A DNA stretch of 35,942 nucleotides, from the NCBI GenBank assembly GCA_021824175.1, contig JAKALP010000046.1, positions 1-35,942 on the forward strand, in the 5' to 3' direction. The position numbers were made by a program, and so were the translations under genes. The notes beneath the pieces were generated by a model. It ran no database searches. It was not told the origin of the DNA and saw only the letters and a program-made list of their open reading frames with translations. Origin of the DNA: Deltaproteobacteria bacterium (GTDB taxonomy: Bacteria; Desulfobacterota; Desulfobacteria; Desulfobacterales; Desulfosarcinaceae). Shown here in pieces: positions 1 to 8,899 of this stretch (its first letter is position 1; each line of letters starts with the position of its first letter).

Positions 1-70
1 AATTGCCGTCGCACTTTGGAAAATCTTCTCCAAAATACCACTTTAATTTGGCAAAGGGGCAAAAATGGCC

Positions 71-883
71 CTAAATTCTACGACCGCTAATTCGGCAAAA
101 GGTATGATAGTATTTTGGCAAATCACACTTAACCGCCCCATTGATGGTCACATGTGCGGGCGCTGGTGCTTTGATGGTGTTGGCGGCGCCTACAAAGGGC
201 GGATATCCGTCCGTGGAGTAGTAGATCGTCGCGGTTTCACTGCAACTCAAGTCAACGGTTAACTTACTATCCGGAAAGTTACCGCCGGTGATACTCGGCG
301 TAGTAACCGGGGCGATAGTATCGACGACAAAAGAGATAGGCACCGTTGTCGCATTATGCAGGTGATCTTCCAGTATCAGGCTAAAGTTGTATTGGCCGTT
401 CACTGGGTTTGAAATAGTATAGTCAATGGTGTTTGTTGTTAAGCTGGCCTGGGCAGTAATGTCTTGTCCATTTGCGTCACGGAGAACAACGGAGCCAACG
501 CCGGCACCGGCATCGCCGAAGGTGATTAAGATATGCAATTGAGAGGTGCCGGCGGTGCCCACCAATCCGCCATTGGTAGGATAGGCGCTCAGGATTACCG
601 GCGGTGCAGTATCGGTGCCAAAGAGGCGAGTGCGAAATTTAGCACCGTCCTGCACCTTGAAACCAGGCCCTAATTTGATACCATGGCTTGCATTGAAAGA
701 GACATTGGCGCCGCCTTGAATGGTATAATATCTTGCCAATATATTGTCGGGTGCATATTCATCCACCACTTGGCCTGCGGCAACTGTCCGGTTTTCGAGT
801 ACCAAATCCGCGGCAAATGAAACCGACCAGGAAGCAGCGATCAGACCGCAGATCAGAAAGACCTCAATCCATCTTTTTTTCAT
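71..883 (-). CDS. Secreted protein with chitobiase/CHB_HEX-like C-terminal repeat
   Basis: 270 residues, function not recognised. Residues 1-24 form a clear Sec signal peptide (KK, hydrophobic core, then SFA before AD). Residues 25-87 resemble the short beta-rich segment with an 'LGPGF' motif seen in surface and adhesin-like proteins. Residues about 95-190 look like an Ig-like fold. Residues about 192-245 (TIYYSTDGYPP) match the CHB_HEX_C-type repeat of secreted carbohydrate-active or surface proteins. After NGAVK the sequence turns into a basic, Tyr/Cys-containing tail that does not look like the usual end of that repeat, so a frameshift or truncation is possible. ATG start behind a weak AGGTAGGA site. 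Likely exported; substrate unknown. Confidence 0.7.
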   Translation of the reverse strand: MKKRWIEVFLICGLIAASWSVSFAADLVLENRTVAAGQVVDEYAPDNILARYYTIQGGANVSFNASHGIKLGPGFKVQDGAKFRTRLFGTDTAPPVILSAYPTNGGLVGTAGTSQLHILITFGDAGAGVGSVVLRDANGQDITAQASLTTNTIDYTISNPVNGQYNFSLILEDHLHNATTVPISFVVDTIAPVTTPSITGGNFPDSKLTVDLSCSETATIYYSTDGYPPFVGAANTIKAPAPAHVTINGAVKCDLPKYYHTFCRISGRRI

Positions 884-1252
884 TGTTTCCTACCTAATTT
901 GTTGATTCAAAGATAGCTATGCATTCCGCGATTCCCGCAATTTTTACATGCCTTATGCCAAGAGGCTCGTTATGAGCGCCGTGCTATTACCATTCTATTG
1001 AAATGACTGTTGATGGCTTATAATGAATCATGGAAAATATTTAAATTTTCATTATATTCTCTTCTGCTGTGCCCATCGCGCCTCACGGGCGAATGACGGT
1101 GGCGTAAGGCATCAGCGGCTTGTCTCCCTCAACCCGCTCAGAGCGCAGGATCAATCGCGGCGGGAGTAAAAACTTGTTGAGCTTTCTGTATCCCCCCATT
1201 CGCGGGGATGATCGTTACGGGCAACTTGCCACTATTCACGAGGCCGTCAAAA
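884..1252. other. Intergenic spacer (369 bp), no gene seen
   Basis: No convincing coding sequence on either strand. It contains an AT-rich stretch near 1030-1060 and a GC-rich hairpin at 1190-1209, listed separately. It should hold the promoter of the downstream secreted-protein gene, but I could not pick a convincing -35/-10 pair. Confidence 0.6.
1190..1209. repeat. Small GC-rich inverted repeat (ATCCCC / GGGGAT)
   Basis: Perfect 6-bp arms around an 8-nt loop, just past the stop of the S74-domain gene. It has no T-tract on the minus strand, so it is a poor intrinsic terminator. The surrounding words (a CATCCCCGCGAA-like core) resemble dispersed palindromic repeats common in bacterial spacers. 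Whether it is repeated elsewhere in the genome cannot be told from this window. Confidence 0.4.
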
Positions 1253-2395
1253 TTACTTCTTTTCCAGTGCGTCCAAACGGGCCATGATATCGTTCAGGCT
1301 GGATTTCAAGGACTGGTTTTCGGAAGCAAGCTGGTCATTTTGGGCTTTCAGTTCTTTTACTGCTTCGATGAGGGGGGCTACGAGCTTGCTATATTCCACT
1401 GACTTGAAGCCTTGCTCATTGGTAGAGACCAACTCGGGAAACACCTGTTCCACTTCCTGCGCGATCACGCCCACTTGGCGGTCTTTGCCACGAGATTTAT
1501 CGGCCCAGTTGTAGGTAACACCACGGAGTAGGGAAATTTTTTCAAGAGAACCATCGAGAGTTTTAATGTCTTCTTTATAGCGTGCGTCGGAAGTAGTGTT
1601 ATATCTGACCGCAGATATAGCGCCATCTCGACTCATATAAGCCGTCAAGGACCCTGACGTTCCAACTCCAACGCTCCCCTCTGCATAAACATCCCAGGTG
1701 TGGACTCCTCCGCCCCAGAGATAGGGATAGCCTGAGTTTGGGTCAAAACCAAAGGTGCCTATTTTATCGCTTATTTTTGCCGACCCAGTTACCTCCAGCT
1801 TTCGCTGGGGGGTGGTTGTGCCGATGCCCACGTTGCCATTATCGATAACAGTGAGTAAGGGTGTTGCTCCACCAGTGGAATTTGGTGAGTTTGTTCCTAT
1901 TTGAAATCTGCTGTTTACTTGATCGTTATTGGCATCAATATTGATAAACAAGCTATCATCAGTGTTAATTGTGCCATTATACGCTCCTGTCCGGCCTAAG
2001 TAGAGACCACCCTGAACATCCAAATTATTGGGAACGTCAACAGTGACGCGAGGGTTTGATGTGCCGATGCCGACATTGCCGTTTCCTTTAATGGTCATTA
2101 CCTCGTTTGAATCTCCAGCGAGAAACGAAAAGCGGGCATTTGTGTTTCCGACTTGAAGCCTCAGTTGATATGACTGAATTCCAAACCCGTACCAATCACT
2201 AGTACTGTCATGCAAACTTAACTCCCTGCTTTGGACCGGTGTTCCAAGGGATAATTTCGTACTTGGGGTGGTCGTTCCAATACCAACGTTGCCTGTTTCA
2301 GTGACAATTAATTCATCGGCAAAGCCAGGGAGATGAAACGCGGTGACCAATGTGAACACCAGCAGTATGGACTCTATAACCTTGATTGTCTTCAT
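1253..2395 (-). CDS. Secreted tail-fibre-like protein with C-terminal peptidase S74 (intramolecular chaperone) domain
   Basis: 380 residues. A signal peptide covers 1-26 (cut after GFA). A low-complexity beta region follows, with VGIGT-type motifs at about 37-41, 108-112 and 189-193 and a variant VGVGT at 242-246; these are typical of fibre stalks. The C-terminal S74 domain starts near residue 266: S269-D-A-R-Y-K274 fits the Ser/Lys (S, S+5) self-cleavage dyad of the phage endosialidase chaperone family, followed by VGVIAQEVEQ and a predicted coiled coil from about 340 to the end. By family knowledge the domain trimerises the fibre and then cleaves itself off. A signal peptide plus no phage genes nearby suggests a cell-surface fibre rather than a prophage. 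AGAGGAG ribosome site 6 nt before the ATG. Confidence 0.85.
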   Translation of the reverse strand: MKTIKVIESILLVFTLVTAFHLPGFADELIVTETGNVGIGTTTPSTKLSLGTPVQSRELSLHDSTSDWYGFGIQSYQLRLQVGNTNARFSFLAGDSNEVMTIKGNGNVGIGTSNPRVTVDVPNNLDVQGGLYLGRTGAYNGTINTDDSLFINIDANNDQVNSRFQIGTNSPNSTGGATPLLTVIDNGNVGIGTTTPQRKLEVTGSAKISDKIGTFGFDPNSGYPYLWGGGVHTWDVYAEGSVGVGTSGSLTAYMSRDGAISAVRYNTTSDARYKEDIKTLDGSLEKISLLRGVTYNWADKSRGKDRQVGVIAQEVEQVFPELVSTNEQGFKSVEYSKLVAPLIEAVKELKAQNDQLASENQSLKSSLNDIMARLDALEKK

Positions 2396-2511
2396 CTTGA
2401 TCTCCTCTCTATGTGATCCGGTGGGGTAGAATTTTGCTATTTACCTGGCTAAGATAGAAACAAGAAACGTATGCCGAATTCAATCCAAAACCCAACGCAT
2501 ATCCTGGTTTC

Positions 2512-2525
2512 CCGCCCGCGGGCGG
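2512..2525. repeat. 14-bp perfect GC palindrome
   Basis: CCGCCCGCGGGCGG is its own reverse complement and lies in the noncoding spacer upstream of the S74-domain gene. It could be part of a dispersed palindromic repeat or a protein-binding site. The window holds no second copy that I noticed. Confidence 0.6.
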
Positions 2526-2845
2526 ATAACCCAATAGGGCATGTTCAGGCGCTGGAGTAATAATGACATTGCATGAAGGAAGGAGGGGGGGATTTGCTTC
2601 GCCCATTCAAGTCATCTTCAGCGTAATTTTCCAGCCTGACCGCAGATCAGATCCCCGCATCAGCCGAGACGGCTAAAGCATATGGAATCGGAAGCTGATT
2701 TAGAATCAGCGTGCTCTTTGCAAATTAAAGTAGTGTCTTGTTAAAAGCCCTGGAACAGATGTCGCCGTTTTAATCTGCTCTTTTGGATGAGTCAAGCAAA
2801 AAATTAGGGGGCGTTCAATGCGCTGGTGACCCAAATATTGGTGGG

Positions 2846-2908
<63 letters not shown>

Positions 2909-3134
2909 TAGGAATCCGCGCCGGCAGGCGGTGTTTGGGTGTTCAATTACAACAATGTTTACCGGCGGGTTCGGTAATCTGAGTGAATGAATCAGGGATG
3001 AAGAAAAGTCCAATATAGCGTTTAATAGCCCCCTCACCCCGTGTGGAGTGGGGGCACTTGCTCGTGAATCCGATGATATAAACGGCCCATCGGCATATTG
3101 CGTTTCCCTAAATGCTTCTACGTTTATCAGGCTG

Positions 3135-4121
3135 TTACTTGCCAAAAGGCACTTTCAGTAGCCTCCCCCCGCCTTCCCGGACATAAACTGCATCTTCGCC
3201 GATCCCGACCACGGAAAATCCTTCGAGGGTTCCGCCTTCCCGCACCACATTACTGTTCACCACGGCCATGCGGTCAGCCGGTGCTGGCGCCCAGACAATG
3301 GCCTGCACCTTGAGCCGGCCATCGGTCATGCGTTCGGCATTGGCAAAAAGATTGCTGTCTTGAGAGGCGGCCGGGGGCGGCTGTGGTTGTGGCTGCGCTG
3401 GGTTCAAAGCCGGGCGAGGTGAGGTTTTGGAATGATTAAACGAGGGCACAGCAGAGGTCATCGGGCCGGGTTGCAGATCAGCCGGCAATTTCGCAGACGG
3501 GGCCGGATCAGGCTTTGTCAGCGGGATTTGCGGTGCAATAGTCGGTTTCTCTTCATCTGGGGGGGGTTGATCATTTTGGTCAGGAGCCGTTTCCTGCATT
3601 TCCTGGGTCGCGGGTGCCTCCGCTGGTTGCTCCAATTTTGCCAATTGCTCCTCCATATTGGGCATAGTCACAGGGGCAACCTGTGGAATAGCCGCGGGTG
3701 CCATTGGCGCCGATGGCTGCGAAATAGGAATGGGCGCGAGCGGCATTGGGACTGAAGGGTGCGATGCGGCTTGTGCAGGCGCTTCCATTGGAGGCTGTGC
3801 CTTAGCCATTGGATCGGGTTGGCGTGGGATGGCCGCCATATTTGACCGGGGTACTTCCGGGTGTTGAGTCTGGAAAGTTTGCGGTTGAATCTTATGGGGC
3901 GCCTTATTTGGTCGCAAGTATGCATAGAGGACCGAGATACTGGTGAGCACAATCATGGCCGCAACTGCCCACCGGAAGAATTTTGTTTGCAGCCAGGCAA
4001 ATTTTACCCTGCGATGCATGGCCTGGGATGCAGCATGGGGGGAGAGCAAAGAACTGGCGGGGCCACCATAACTCTCTTTTTCTTTTTCGAGCCGCTTGAG
4101 TGATCTTAGAATAGTGCTCAC
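3135..4121 (-). CDS. gspB: GspB-like general secretion pathway accessory protein
   Basis: 328 residues. The N-terminus MSTILRSLKRLEKEKE is the signature of GspB/ExeB-like proteins. One transmembrane helix lies at about 51-68, followed by a long Pro/Ala/Gln-rich periplasmic linker (about 70-260). A compact C-terminal domain from about 265 (DGRLKVQAIVWAP, then GFSVVGIGEDAVYV) matches the T2SS GspB C-terminal fold. In the family GspA and GspB form an inner-membrane complex that helps place the secretin in the cell wall. The GTG start overlaps the stop of gspA by 4 nt (GTGA), so the two are translationally coupled. No other type II secretion or type IV pilus gene is in the window. Confidence 0.85.
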   Translation of the reverse strand: MSTILRSLKRLEKEKESYGGPASSLLSPHAASQAMHRRVKFAWLQTKFFRWAVAAMIVLTSISVLYAYLRPNKAPHKIQPQTFQTQHPEVPRSNMAAIPRQPDPMAKAQPPMEAPAQAASHPSVPMPLAPIPISQPSAPMAPAAIPQVAPVTMPNMEEQLAKLEQPAEAPATQEMQETAPDQNDQPPPDEEKPTIAPQIPLTKPDPAPSAKLPADLQPGPMTSAVPSFNHSKTSPRPALNPAQPQPQPPPAASQDSNLFANAERMTDGRLKVQAIVWAPAPADRMAVVNSNVVREGGTLEGFSVVGIGEDAVYVREGGGRLLKVPFGK

Positions 4122-5932
4122 GCGCCGTTTCCCCCTTTATCAAAACTCAACTGCGGATAATCTGAAATTCCAGCTTCCCGGATGAGAAAAATTTTGGTTA
4201 ATGGTCCAACCAATCCATCTGGGGTTAAGCTGTGTTTCATCTGAAAATCCATGACCGCCTGCTGGGTGGCGTCATTATATTCAGGTGTGAGTTCAATCTG
4301 ATCATAGCCTACTCTGAGGAGCAGGTTCTTTAGCGCCCGCACCGCATGAGGAGGCGAATCAGAAGAAATGATATCATCTACTTTCATCGCATTTTTCCAG
4401 TAAACATAAATCGGGCCGGACAGATGCGGTAGCAAAGTATCTAAATCTACCAGAATTGTTTTACGATTGTTGGTTGAAGCCAGCTCAATCTGGCCACCGG
4501 TCCAGCCCACCATGGCCATGTACAATATTGTGCCGGGTTGCATGGTTTTGAAACTCACGATGGCAGGCAAATTGAGCTGCCTAATTAATACCAAGTCCGA
4601 TCGTACCAAATACATGCGCATTCCATATTGGTGCGCGGCGATATCAAAGTATTCAAAATCCTCAACCTGATTGGGCAGCTGAGCGGCATTAGGTGGAGGT
4701 TGCTGCCAACACTCCAATAGTCTAGCTACGGCATCCAGTCTTGAAGTCTGATGGTCCATGGCATTGACCACCTCCCCAAGAGAGTTCTGAGTAGATTTAT
4801 TCGTAGCAATTTGCGCAGGGACTGCCGCTGTGGCTGTTGCGGCGGCCGTTGCAGTGGCAGGTATCACAGGATCGATGGCAGTCGATTCGGCTGGGATATA
4901 GTCATGAATTTTATAGGTACGAACTGGCTGACCAGACGGCGTTGCAGAATCCGCGGGGTGGGAGGAAGCATCGATGGGGTGTGGGGTCGTCGTTAAATTT
5001 CCCGAAATCCTATCCACGCCCCAACGTTGGATTTGCGAATAAACGGCCCCTGATACAATCAAGGCCCCTAAGCAAGCGGCCGACCATAACACTACGCGTC
5101 TGCCGATAGAGTGGGTCGGCACGAGGCGACGGGTACTCAGCTCCTGGATAGCCACCTTGGCCACTGTTGAGGTGACTTCAGTTCGGTTCAGGCTATAAGC
5201 CGTCAATAATGCACGATCACAGGCAATGTTAATCATGCGCGGGATGCCGCGGGAATACTGGTATATGACCCGACAAGCCCCACGGGTGAAAAGGTTGGCC
5301 TGACGCTGGGCCGCGATGTTAACCCGATGCTGTATATAACCGGCTGTTTCTTCGGGGCCCAATGGCGTCAGGTGGGCGCTCAGGGATATGCGCTGAGCAA
5401 GTTGCCGCAGTTCATATGAATCAAGTTTATCCGCCAATTCGGGTTGTCCCACAAGGATAATCTGCAACAATTTATTGCGCGTAGTCTCCAGGTTGGACAA
5501 CATCCGCACCATTTCGAGGTTTTCGATGCTAAGGTTCTGAGCCTCATCGATGACGAGCAGCACTTTACGGCCGTCCTTGTTCTTCATGATCAGGTAGCCG
5601 TTAATCACATCCAACAACTGCTTAAGGTTGTTATAGTTAGTGCGAATCCCGAACTCATTGCAAATGGTGGTCAGCAGTTGGACCGAATCCAATTTGGGGT
5701 TGAATATATAGGCGGATTCAATGGATTCATCCAAACGCTCTAAAAAGATGCGGCATAAGGTGGTTTTTCCAGTCCCGACTTCACCGGTAATAACGACAAA
5801 ACCATCGCCCTGACTGGCCGCGTAAGTCAGATGCGCCAAGGCGACTTCATGTATTTTGCTCAAAAAAAGAAAGTCGGGATTGGGCACCAGCTTAAAGGGC
5901 TTTTCGCGAAATCCAAAATGAGAGTTGTACAT
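4118..5932 (-). CDS. gspA: GspA/ExeA-like AAA+ ATPase with peptidoglycan-binding domain
   Basis: 604 residues with four readable parts. First comes a cytoplasmic AAA+ ATPase with the MYNSHFGFREKPF start typical of ExeA, Walker A GEVGTGKTT at 50-58 and Walker B VLLVIDEAQ at 124-132. Next is one transmembrane helix at about 280-299. A degenerate C39-peptidase-like periplasmic region lies at about 400-510. Last is a PG_binding_1-type domain at about 535-597. This is the full architecture of GspA, which with GspB couples ATP hydrolysis to remodelling or binding of peptidoglycan for secretin assembly. It is first in a two-gene operon with its own promoter. The SD is weak (GAGG, 9 nt before the ATG). 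Confidence 0.9.
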   Translation of the reverse strand: MYNSHFGFREKPFKLVPNPDFLFLSKIHEVALAHLTYAASQGDGFVVITGEVGTGKTTLCRIFLERLDESIESAYIFNPKLDSVQLLTTICNEFGIRTNYNNLKQLLDVINGYLIMKNKDGRKVLLVIDEAQNLSIENLEMVRMLSNLETTRNKLLQIILVGQPELADKLDSYELRQLAQRISLSAHLTPLGPEETAGYIQHRVNIAAQRQANLFTRGACRVIYQYSRGIPRMINIACDRALLTAYSLNRTEVTSTVAKVAIQELSTRRLVPTHSIGRRVVLWSAACLGALIVSGAVYSQIQRWGVDRISGNLTTTPHPIDASSHPADSATPSGQPVRTYKIHDYIPAESTAIDPVIPATATAAATATAAVPAQIATNKSTQNSLGEVVNAMDHQTSRLDAVARLLECWQQPPPNAAQLPNQVEDFEYFDIAAHQYGMRMYLVRSDLVLIRQLNLPAIVSFKTMQPGTILYMAMVGWTGGQIELASTNNRKTILVDLDTLLPHLSGPIYVYWKNAMKVDDIISSDSPPHAVRALKNLLLRVGYDQIELTPEYNDATQQAVMDFQMKHSLTPDGLVGPLTKIFLIREAGISDYPQLSFDKGGNGA

Positions 5933-5977
5933 AATGCTCAGCCTCGCTGGTTGATAAAATTCAAGCAGATAGCCCTA

Positions 5978-6006
5978 ATATTACAAATTCTGAATTAATG
6001 TTTCAA
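5978..6006 (-). promoter_or_regulatory. Sigma70-type promoter for gspA-gspB
   Basis: On the minus strand TTGAAA is followed after exactly 17 nt by TAATAT. The expected start point is about 35-40 nt before the gspA ATG. It lies between the terminator of the ribosomal block and gspA, as expected for an independent operon. Inferred from motif match only. Confidence 0.65.
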
Positions 6007-6117
6007 GCATACGCAGTGAGGATAGGGAACACCCTGGTGGGAAAATAGGAATTGCATGGTTTATTGTAATAGGAGTTTTCATATGCATGACTCCGAACAG
6101 GCCATGGAGATAAGAGA

Positions 6118-6156
6118 AACATAAAGGCCCCTGCCACAGACTCGGTGGCAGGGGCC
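6118..6156 (-). terminator. Intrinsic terminator of the ribosomal-protein block
   Basis: A perfect 12-bp GC-rich stem (GGCCCCTGCCAC / GTGGCAGGGGCC) with a 7-nt loop is followed on the minus strand by a T-rich run (TTTATGTTTCT). It lies about 30 nt past the rplQ stop and is the clearest Rho-independent terminator in the window. Confidence 0.93.
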
Positions 6157-6188
6157 CTAATACCATAATTCGGATTAATCTGATATTA

Positions 6189-6719
6189 TTATTCTTTTGC
6201 CGAATCTTCACCAGCTCCAGGTGCAGCTGCTTCGTCGGTTTTTTCAGCGACGGTTTCACCTCCTGGTGAAGCGGCCGTTTCAGCGGGTTTTTCCGCCGTT
6301 TGGGCCGCCTCGGGTTTCGGAGAGGCGGCTGCGCCTTTTTTCTTGCTCTTTTTTTCTTGTGCTTGTGCTGCCACAAGTTCAATCAGTGAAATCGGAGCCG
6401 AATCCCCAGGGCGAAATCCGATTTTTACGATGCGGGTATAGCCACCGTGAATATTCCCGTATCGCTCCTTGGCTTCCGCGAAAAGCTTATGAACAACATC
6501 TTTTTCGCGCATCACGGCCAACACTTGACGTCGAGCGTGTAAATCGCCACGCTTTGCCAAAGTGATCATTTGGTCCGCCCACTTCCGAAGTTCTCTAGCT
6601 TTGACGTCAGTGGTGCGAATACGGTCATGTTTAAACAAGGAGGTCACCATGTTCCTTAACATGGCCTGGCGATGACTGGTCGTGCGGTTAAGTTTAACAC
6701 CTGCTTTTCTATGTCTCAT
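6189..6719 (-). CDS. rplQ: 50S ribosomal protein L17 with long charged C-terminal tail
   Basis: The N-terminal ~118 residues ([17 protein letters not shown], then [19 protein letters not shown]) are standard bacterial L17, which binds 23S rRNA near the exit-tunnel side. Total length is 176 residues against about 120-130 for the usual protein. The extra ~55 residues are Lys/Ala/Glu/Pro-rich and probably disordered. It is the last gene of the alpha cluster, 8 nt after rpoA; the GAG codons that end rpoA form its purine-rich ribosome site. The terminator follows directly. Confidence 0.96.
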   Translation of the reverse strand: MRHRKAGVKLNRTTSHRQAMLRNMVTSLFKHDRIRTTDVKARELRKWADQMITLAKRGDLHARRQVLAVMREKDVVHKLFAEAKERYGNIHGGYTRIVKIGFRPGDSAPISLIELVAAQAQEKKSKKKGAAASPKPEAAQTAEKPAETAASPGGETVAEKTDEAAAPGAGEDSAKE

Positions 6720-6727
6720 GGATCAAA

Positions 6728-7756
6728 CTACTCCTCTTCCTCTTCATCTTCGATCTCTTCCGGTGGCGCAACGAAACCTTCAATCTTCATGCCCAAAGAC
6801 AATCCCATCTCGCTGAGTACCTCTTTGATCTCGTTGAGCGATTTACGACCGAAGTTTTTGGTCTTGAGCATTTCATTTTCTGTTTTTTGAACCAGCTGAT
6901 AGATTTTATGAATCTCGGCATTTTTAAGGCAATTGGCGCTTCTTACCGACAGCTCCAATTCATCAACGCTACGCAGCAAGTTTTCATTGAATTCCGCGGG
7001 CTCTTCCTCACCCATCTTTTTGATGGCATCAGTTTCAACCTCTTCGTCAAAACTGATAAACATGGTTAACTGGTCTTTGAGGATCTTGGCCGCAAAGGCG
7101 ACGGCATCTTCGGGAGTGATACTGCCGTCAGTCCATACTTCTAAAGTTAATTTATCATAATCGGTGCGTTGTCCTACACGGGCATTGCCGACCACATAGT
7201 TGACTCGCTTTATCGGAGAAAATACTGCATCGATAGGAATTGTACCAATAGGGGCATTTTCTTCCTTATTGCTTTCAGACAGCGCATATCCTTTCCCTAC
7301 ATGGACGACCAATTCCATGTTGAGCTTACCGTCTGCTGAAAGGGTTGCGATGTGCAAATCAGGATTAAGAATCTCTACAGCACCATCGGGACTGGTAAGC
7401 TGCCCCGCCGTGACGACACTTGGCCCCTGGGCCTTGCAGGTAAGCTTGCGAGTTTGCGTATCTTTGGTTTTTAGGCGTACTTGCTTTAAATTCAATATGA
7501 TTTCAGAAACATCTTCCAATACTCCAGGAACAACACTGAACTCATGTTCGACATTTTCGATTCTGATGGAGGTTATGGCGGCACCGTGGAGGGACGATAA
7601 AATGATCCGCCGCAGAGAGTTGCCCATGGTGATACCATAGCCCCTCTCCAAGGGCTCACATACGAACTTGCCATATGTTGGCGTACTGGATACTTGGACC
7701 TTCTCCGGCTTGATCAACTCTCGCCAGTTCACGGACATAAGTTCATAAGATGGCAT
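6728..7756 (-). CDS. rpoA: RNA polymerase alpha subunit
   Basis: 342 residues from the chosen start. The N-terminal dimerisation domain includes [19 protein letters not shown]; the C-terminal domain ([14 protein letters not shown], then [16 protein letters not shown]) keeps the residues that contact UP elements and activators. It ends in an acidic tail ([10 protein letters not shown]). An upstream in-frame ATG at 7762 sits directly on the GGAGA site with no spacing, so the ATG at 7756 (7 nt from GGAG) is preferred. An internal MSVNWRELI start at 7738 is also conceivable. It follows rpsD as in the alpha operon. Confidence 0.96.
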   Translation of the reverse strand: MPSYELMSVNWRELIKPEKVQVSSTPTYGKFVCEPLERGYGITMGNSLRRIILSSLHGAAITSIRIENVEHEFSVVPGVLEDVSEIILNLKQVRLKTKDTQTRKLTCKAQGPSVVTAGQLTSPDGAVEILNPDLHIATLSADGKLNMELVVHVGKGYALSESNKEENAPIGTIPIDAVFSPIKRVNYVVGNARVGQRTDYDKLTLEVWTDGSITPEDAVAFAAKILKDQLTMFISFDEEVETDAIKKMGEEEPAEFNENLLRSVDELELSVRSANCLKNAEIHKIYQLVQKTENEMLKTKNFGRKSLNEIKEVLSEMGLSLGMKIEGFVAPPEEIEDEEEEE

Positions 7757-7841
7757 ACCCATTCTCCAGCCTTAGGGAATTAATGATGGTTTACTTTTGG
7801 GCCTGATCGCCAAATTCGATTCCTGTTGGAATGTTTCGACG

Positions 7842-8471
7842 TTACTTGGAATATAGTTCGACGATGAGTTGTTCCTGCATCGGCATAGTCAAATCATCTC
7901 GAACCGGGTAGCTCTTGACAACGCCTTTCAATTGGCCCTTTTGCAACTCCAACCATTGGGGGACACCACGCCGGACCATGGCTTCGAGCGAGTCATTAAT
8001 CGCTTTGACTTGTTGGCTTTTTTCATTAACCGAAATTTCATCACCGACCTTGATTAAGTAAGAAGGAATATTGACCGCTTTTCCATTAACCATAAAATGG
8101 TTGTGGCGAACGAAATGCCGGCCTTGGGTGCGTGAATTAGCAAATCCCAAACGATACACCACGTTGTCCAAGCGCCGTTCTAGTAGTACTAGTAGGTTGG
8201 TGCCGGTAATGCCTTTCTGGCGATCAGCGGACTGGAAGAAAAGGTGGAATTGTTTTTCAGATAATCCATACATCCGTTTGACTTTCTGCTTCTCGCGGAG
8301 CTGTACCCCATAATCTGAGGATTTGCCCCGGCGACGCTGACCATGCTCACCAGGCGCGTAACCGCGTCGGTCAAATGCACATTTGTCTGAATGGCACCGA
8401 TCGCCTTTCAGGAACAGCTTTAAATTTTCCCTTCGGCATATTCTGCAAACTGAACCAATATAACGTGCCAA
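7842..8471 (-). CDS. rpsD: 30S ribosomal protein S4
   Basis: 209 residues from a TTG start placed 5 nt after AGGAGG, giving (M)[19 protein letters not shown], the normal S4 N-terminus. The longer open frame starting at 8519 would add 16 residues overlapping rpsK and is rejected. CRICRR and CHSDKC suggest the zinc-binding four-cysteine form, and the S4 RNA-binding domain ([19 protein letters not shown]) is present. In E. coli S4 represses the alpha operon; no target pseudoknot was identified here. Confidence 0.96.
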   Translation of the reverse strand: MARYIGSVCRICRRENLKLFLKGDRCHSDKCAFDRRGYAPGEHGQRRRGKSSDYGVQLREKQKVKRMYGLSEKQFHLFFQSADRQKGITGTNLLVLLERRLDNVVYRLGFANSRTQGRHFVRHNHFMVNGKAVNIPSYLIKVGDEISVNEKSQQVKAINDSLEAMVRRGVPQWLELQKGQLKGVVKSYPVRDDLTMPMQEQLIVELYSK

Positions 8472-8484
8472 AATTGCCTCCTTT

Positions 8485-8871
8485 TTAAACCCTACGCCGT
8501 TTCGGCGGTCGGCAGCCATTGTGCGGAACGGGTGTTACATCCTTGATCTGGGTGACGTTAAAACCAGCCGCTTGTAGTGATCGCAAAGCGGATTCACGCC
8601 CAGCCCCCGGCCCCTTGACGAACACTTCCACATTACGCATGCCGTGTTCCATAGCCTTTTTAACTGCATCTTCGGCCGTCATTTGGGCAGCAAAGGGGGT
8701 ACTCTTCCGAGACCCTTTAAACCCCATAACACCGGCACTGGACCATGATACAACATTTCCGGCCGTATCAGTAATTGTGATAATGGTGTTGTTGAAGGTC
8801 GACTGAATATGAACCACACCATTGGAAATATTCTTTTTTTCTTTCTTCTTTGTCCGGGTTTTTCTTGGCAT
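8485..8871 (-). CDS. rpsK: 30S ribosomal protein S11
   Basis: 128 residues. [29 protein letters not shown] and the C-terminal [15 protein letters not shown] are diagnostic of S11, a platform protein near the Shine-Dalgarno helix. It lies between rpsM and rpsD as in the alpha operon. The N-terminus is very lysine-rich. An AAGGA site precedes the ATG. Confidence 0.98.
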   Translation of the reverse strand: MPRKTRTKKKEKKNISNGVVHIQSTFNNTIITITDTAGNVVSWSSAGVMGFKGSRKSTPFAAQMTAEDAVKKAMEHGMRNVEVFVKGPGAGRESALRSLQAAGFNVTQIKDVTPVPHNGCRPPKRRRV

Positions 8872-8899
8872 CTGTCTTGTTCCTTAACGTGATGGATGA

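Noticed and set aside
957-985. Possible sigma54 promoter (TTGGCA and TTGC words) before the first secreted gene
   Set aside because: The spacing between the GG and GC elements is wrong for a -24/-12 promoter in every alignment tried.
1253-2395. Prophage remnant based on the S74 tail-fibre domain
   Set aside because: A signal peptide is present and there are no phage structural, lysis or integrase genes in the window.
2409-2606. Possible 65-residue protein in the spacer
   Set aside because: Its middle is just the translated GC palindrome; no ribosome site and no recognisable domain.
5981-6382. Minus-strand open frame of 133 residues overlapping the end of rplQ
   Set aside because: It runs through the strong terminator and the rplQ coding sequence in another frame; Arg/Lys/Pro composition is a shadow effect.
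8472-8519. Longer S4 starting upstream of the TTG
   Set aside because: It would overlap rpsK, lacks a ribosome site, and adds residues foreign to the family.
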